A DNA stretch of 9,819 bases, taken from positions 1 through 9,819 of the forward strand of contig DAOWAM010000016.1 of NCBI GenBank assembly GCA_030634585.1, given 5' to 3'. The DNA is from a bacterium. Lineage in GTDB: Bacteria > Patescibacteriota > Patescibacteriia > UBA2591 > DAOWAM01. A model generated the notes under the pieces. The model had not been told where the DNA came from and did no database searches. It saw nothing but the letters and a program-made list of their open reading frames with translations. A program made the translations under genes and the position numbers. Positions 7,917 to 9,819 of this stretch are shown here, in pieces (position 1 is the stretch's first letter; every line of letters starts with the position of its first letter).

Positions 7917-9070
7917 TATTTATTAGAAAATACTTGTTTATATAATATTAATGTTTCCTTAACCGTTTCCTCCCAAGAAAATTGTTTAACCCATTCCTTG
8001 CCCGCCTGTCGTAAGTCATCAGCTAACTGAGGATAATCAATAATTTTAATTAATGCTTTGAAAATATCGCTAACTGAGTGAGGATTAACCAATAATGCTT
8101 TACCATCAACAATCTCTGGTAAAGCAGATGTATTACTCGTAATTACCGGACAATTAGATGCCATTGCTTCAATTACCGGTAATCCAAAACCCTCATAAAG
8201 CGTTGGGAAAAGGAAAACAACCGCGCCAGAAAAAAGAGGCACTAAATCTTCCGCTTCAATATAACCAGGTAAAATTACTTGCTTGGTTAAATTAAGTTGT
8301 TTAATTTCTTTTTTAATTTGTTCAATATTCTTACCCGGATTACCAGCTAATACTAATTGGTAATTATCTTTGATTGTTCTTTCTTTGAATTTTTTAAATG
8401 CCCTAAGCATTCCGCTAATATTTTTACGTAGATCAAGTGTTCCTAAAAAAAGAATATATTTCTTTTGTAAAGAATATTTTTTCTTGATTGCATTAATTTG
8501 TTCGTCGGTTGCTTTTTTAAAAAAACGCTTGTCTAATCCATGTGAGATTACTTTAATATTTTGCGCGTTAACTGAAAACATTTCGATTATATCATTTTTG
8601 GTCGCATGAGAAGGAACAATAATTTTATTCACTTGTGGTAAAATAATGTCGGCTATTTTTTGTGCCTCTAAATATTCTTTTTTGCAAAATAATTCCGGAC
8701 ATTTAAAAATAGTTAAATCATGAACAGTAATAACTGATTTTTTCTGATAAGGTGGTAATGTATTAAAACAAGGAGAATGATATAGATCTAATTTTTCTCG
8801 TTGTAAAATAGCTGACACTAAATGATCACTATAAAATCGCGAAACAAAATTTTGATATTCACTAAATGGGAAGAAAATAATTTTTACGTTATCTTGTTTA
8901 AATTTCTTTAAACGACGTTGCTCAACCGACTTATCAAAAAATAAAACAAATTGATCCGTAGTATTTATTTTTAACAGATGTCGAACTAACTGATAAATAT
9001 AATGGCCTATTCCTACCGCCTCCCCTTTAGACGGATTCAAAATTTTACGGCAATCAATTCCAATTCGCAT
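7916..9070 (-). CDS. GT4-family glycosyltransferase (GT-B fold)
   Basis: 384 residues, normal for a GT4 enzyme. The N-terminal acceptor-side Rossmann domain starts MRIGIDCRKIL with a Gly-rich GEAVGIGHYIYQL loop (16-28); HDLTIFKCPE (117-126) and the VPSHATKNDI segment (152-161) are typical of mannosyltransferase-like members such as WbaZ/MtfB. The donor-binding domain opens with FLGTLDLRKN (208-217) and carries the EX7E signature E293-GFGLPVI-E301, followed by CPVITSNTSALPEIVDG (307-323). These bind the nucleotide-sugar. No transmembrane segment is visible, so it probably acts at the cytoplasmic face of the membrane. The sugar and acceptor cannot be read from sequence. It is first in a two-gene unit with the surface repeat protein, overlapping it by one base. 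There is no clear SD; a promoter with TTGACA lies upstream. Confidence 0.95.
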   Translation of the reverse strand: MRIGIDCRKILNPSKGEAVGIGHYIYQLVRHLLKINTTDQFVLFFDKSVEQRRLKKFKQDNVKIIFFPFSEYQNFVSRFYSDHLVSAILQREKLDLYHSPCFNTLPPYQKKSVITVHDLTIFKCPELFCKKEYLEAQKIADIILPQVNKIIVPSHATKNDIIEMFSVNAQNIKVISHGLDKRFFKKATDEQINAIKKKYSLQKKYILFLGTLDLRKNISGMLRAFKKFKERTIKDNYQLVLAGNPGKNIEQIKKEIKQLNLTKQVILPGYIEAEDLVPLFSGAVVFLFPTLYEGFGLPVIEAMASNCPVITSNTSALPEIVDGKALLVNPHSVSDIFKALIKIIDYPQLADDLRQAGKEWVKQFSWEETVKETLILYKQVFSNK

Positions 9071-9090
9071 ATAATTAAATAAATTAATTC

Positions 9091-9118
9091 TTATTAATCA
9101 GACAAATCTCTTTGTCAA
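9091..9118 (-). promoter_or_regulatory. Probable promoter of the glycosyltransferase unit
   Basis: A perfect -35 hexamer TTGACA (9113-9118, minus strand) is followed after 16 bases by TAATAA (9091-9096), a moderate -10. Transcription would start near 9084, leaving a very short leader of about 14 bases before the ATG at 9070. That fits the absence of an SD. The -10 is weak, so the exact start is uncertain. Confidence 0.5.
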
Positions 9119-9140
9119 TTATCATTATTTTACTATAATA

Positions 9141-9300
9141 AAAAAAGAGAGGCAAGCGCCAGTATGACCCCGCCCACCTACCTCGCAGTTTAGGCAAAGG
9201 GACAAATACTGTACATAGAACGCTTCATCCCGATAGTAAGAGTGAATTACTTCGCTGCGAGATTTCGCTTTCACTACAAGACAAACGACTACTTTGGTTT
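9141..9300. other. GC-rich intergenic island with inverted repeats; possible structured RNA or repeat remnant
   Basis: Bases 9151-9250 are 50% G+C, clearly above the surrounding sequence. CTCGCAG (9182-9188) and CTGCGAG (9255-9261) are a perfect seven-base inverted repeat. Inside it, GGGA (9199-9202) can pair with TCCC (9228-9231) and TACT (9207-9210) with AGTA (9235-9238), a crossing arrangement. On the minus strand the island ends with GGCGCTTGCC and then CTCTCTTTTTTT, a weak terminator-like element at about 9141-9160. No protein match is recognised in any frame. It could be an ncRNA, a long untranslated region, or a decayed dispersed element. Confidence 0.3.
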
Positions 9301-9328
9301 TTCATTCTCCTTTTTAAAAAAACAATAG

Positions 9329-9357
9329 AAAACCGAGAGCTTTAAACTCTCGGTTTT
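9329..9357 (-). terminator. Rho-independent terminator after the DUF1284-like gene
   Basis: The arms AAAACCGAGAG (9329-9339) and CTCTCGGTTTT (9347-9357) form an 11-base-pair stem with a seven-base loop. On the minus strand the stem is followed by U-rich sequence including a run of seven T (TATTGTTTTTTT). It lies about ten bases past the stop of the 125-residue gene. The plus strand also has T-rich sequence after the stem, so it may work in both directions. Confidence 0.85.
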
Positions 9358-9367
9358 TGGTTTTTGA

Positions 9368-9745
9368 TTATTCGCATGCGCCTTTTGCTTTAAGTCGCCT
9401 CAAAATATATTTTGCAGAATAGACTTTGCCAATCTTAAAACCATAAAAATGAATTATGCCTCGATCGGCAGAAGTAGCACTAATGCCATACCGGACAAGC
9501 TCATGACATCCTCGGGTTTTTTCTTTTTTGCAAGCTTGGCAAATGTTATCTATCGTATCAACGATCTTTACTTTGACGTTAGAAGTGGCGATTCTTTCTA
9601 ATGTCTTAATAAGATTCTTCGCAAAATTCTCGCCATGATCTTGAGTTGCGCAAGTTTCAATTTCTTTTTTTTCGCGTAGAAAACAAAATCTGTAAAGAAC
9701 AACAAGACGAGATCCACGTAAAATAATAATCTTATCTTTCTCCAT
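9368..9745 (-). CDS. DUF1284-like cysteine-containing protein
   Basis: 125 residues, close to the usual length of DUF1284 proteins. Family-like features are the N-terminal IILRGSRLVVL (7-17), the helix GENFAKNLIKTLERI (38-52) and the segment VKIVDTIDNICQACKKEKTRGC (59-80) with Cys69, Cys72 and Cys80, resembling the 'DDIC.AC.....GC' stretch of the family. As I recall the family, the N-terminus usually reads RGHHLLCL; here the two His and the Cys are replaced (S12, R13, V16), which would disturb any metal site formed there. No signal peptide or transmembrane helix is seen, so it is probably cytoplasmic. The start at 9745 is fixed by an AAGGAGG SD six bases upstream. It is transcribed alone, with its own promoter and terminator. 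Family assignment is by eye; biochemical function is unknown. Confidence 0.6.
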   Translation of the reverse strand: MEKDKIIILRGSRLVVLYRFCFLREKKEIETCATQDHGENFAKNLIKTLERIATSNVKVKIVDTIDNICQACKKEKTRGCHELVRYGISATSADRGIIHFYGFKIGKVYSAKYILRRLKAKGACE

Positions 9746-9751
9746 TTTTTT

Positions 9752-9758
9752 CCTCCTT
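9752..9758 (-). promoter_or_regulatory. Strong Shine-Dalgarno of the DUF1284-like gene
   Basis: AAGGAGG on the minus strand, six bases before the ATG at 9745. It is a consensus match and fixes the start codon. Confidence 0.85.
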
Positions 9759-9775
9759 CTTAAATGTTTGAGTTT

Positions 9776-9804
9776 ATTTTATCTTATCTTTGGATCTCTA
9801 TCAA
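9776..9804 (-). promoter_or_regulatory. Probable sigma-70-type promoter of the DUF1284-like gene
   Basis: TTGATA (9799-9804) and TAAAAT (9776-9781) on the minus strand are separated by exactly 17 bases, each one mismatch from consensus. Transcription would begin near 9769, giving a leader of about 24 bases that includes the SD. This is the best promoter match in the window. Confidence 0.65.
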
Positions 9805-9819
9805 ATACTTTCACATCAT

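Noticed and set aside
8370..8609. Plus-strand 79-codon frame
   Set aside because: It is antisense to the catalytic half of the glycosyltransferase; its hydrophobic product is an expected shadow of Lys-rich coding sequence.
9141..9300. tRNA, tmRNA or 6S RNA in the GC island
   Set aside because: No cloverleaf or CCA end, no tmRNA tag frame, and no long continuous 6S-type hairpin could be drawn by eye.
9225..9305. Minus-strand 26-codon frame beginning MKNQSSRLSC, with AAGGAG nearby
   Set aside because: The SD-like string is only one base from the ATG, too close to be used well. It starts after a strong terminator, and the peptide has no recognisable features.
9164..9325. Plus-strand frame in the GC island (MTPPTYLAV, TAG at 9191, then 43 more open codons)
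   Set aside because: A broken gene or stop-codon recoding was considered, but two overlapping frames are equally open, no protein family is recognised and no SD is present. The openness is explained by base composition.

Overview
The window is AT-rich, uses the standard bacterial code (UGA never needs to be read through) and carries every supportable gene on the minus strand. Gene content points to a Patescibacteria/CPR bacterium. The main clues are two long surface proteins that begin with a VirB2/TrbC-like pilin module (IYGGIIWMTA, then a KAKK loop) fused to Ig-like domains, a single-pass protein with CPR-style CARDB/DUF11-like repeats, and starts that mostly lack a Shine-Dalgarno sequence. 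The lineage assignment is inference; no rRNA or marker phylogeny is possible here.

Layout in the direction of transcription (right to left). At 9368-9745 lies a small DUF1284-like protein with its own promoter and strong SD, closed by a rho-independent hairpin at 9329-9357. Next comes a roughly 300-base gap (9071-9367) holding that terminator, an unexplained 50% GC island with inverted repeats, and the promoter of the next unit. That unit is a GT4 glycosyltransferase (7916-9070) whose TAA stop overlaps by one base the ATG of a membrane-anchored repeat protein (6000-7916). Then come rpsU (ribosomal protein bS21, strong SD, plausible promoter) and yqeY (GatB/YqeY family), a gene pair conserved in many bacteria. 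Finally there are two tandem paralogous surface proteins. The first is complete (2825-4921; Big_5-like domains plus a C-terminal IPT/TIG-like domain). The second runs off the left edge (1-2793, 931 residues visible) and has a 36-cysteine cassette, an FN3-like domain and the start of an IPT/TIG-like domain.

The surface theme dominates: three of the seven genes encode large extracytoplasmic proteins and a fourth may glycosylate cell-surface material. The most interesting features are the duplicated pilin-ectodomain fusions and the cysteine-rich cassette, which resembles cysteine-rich repeats known from myxobacterial secreted proteins. No CRISPR array, tRNA, rRNA or intact mobile element is visible.
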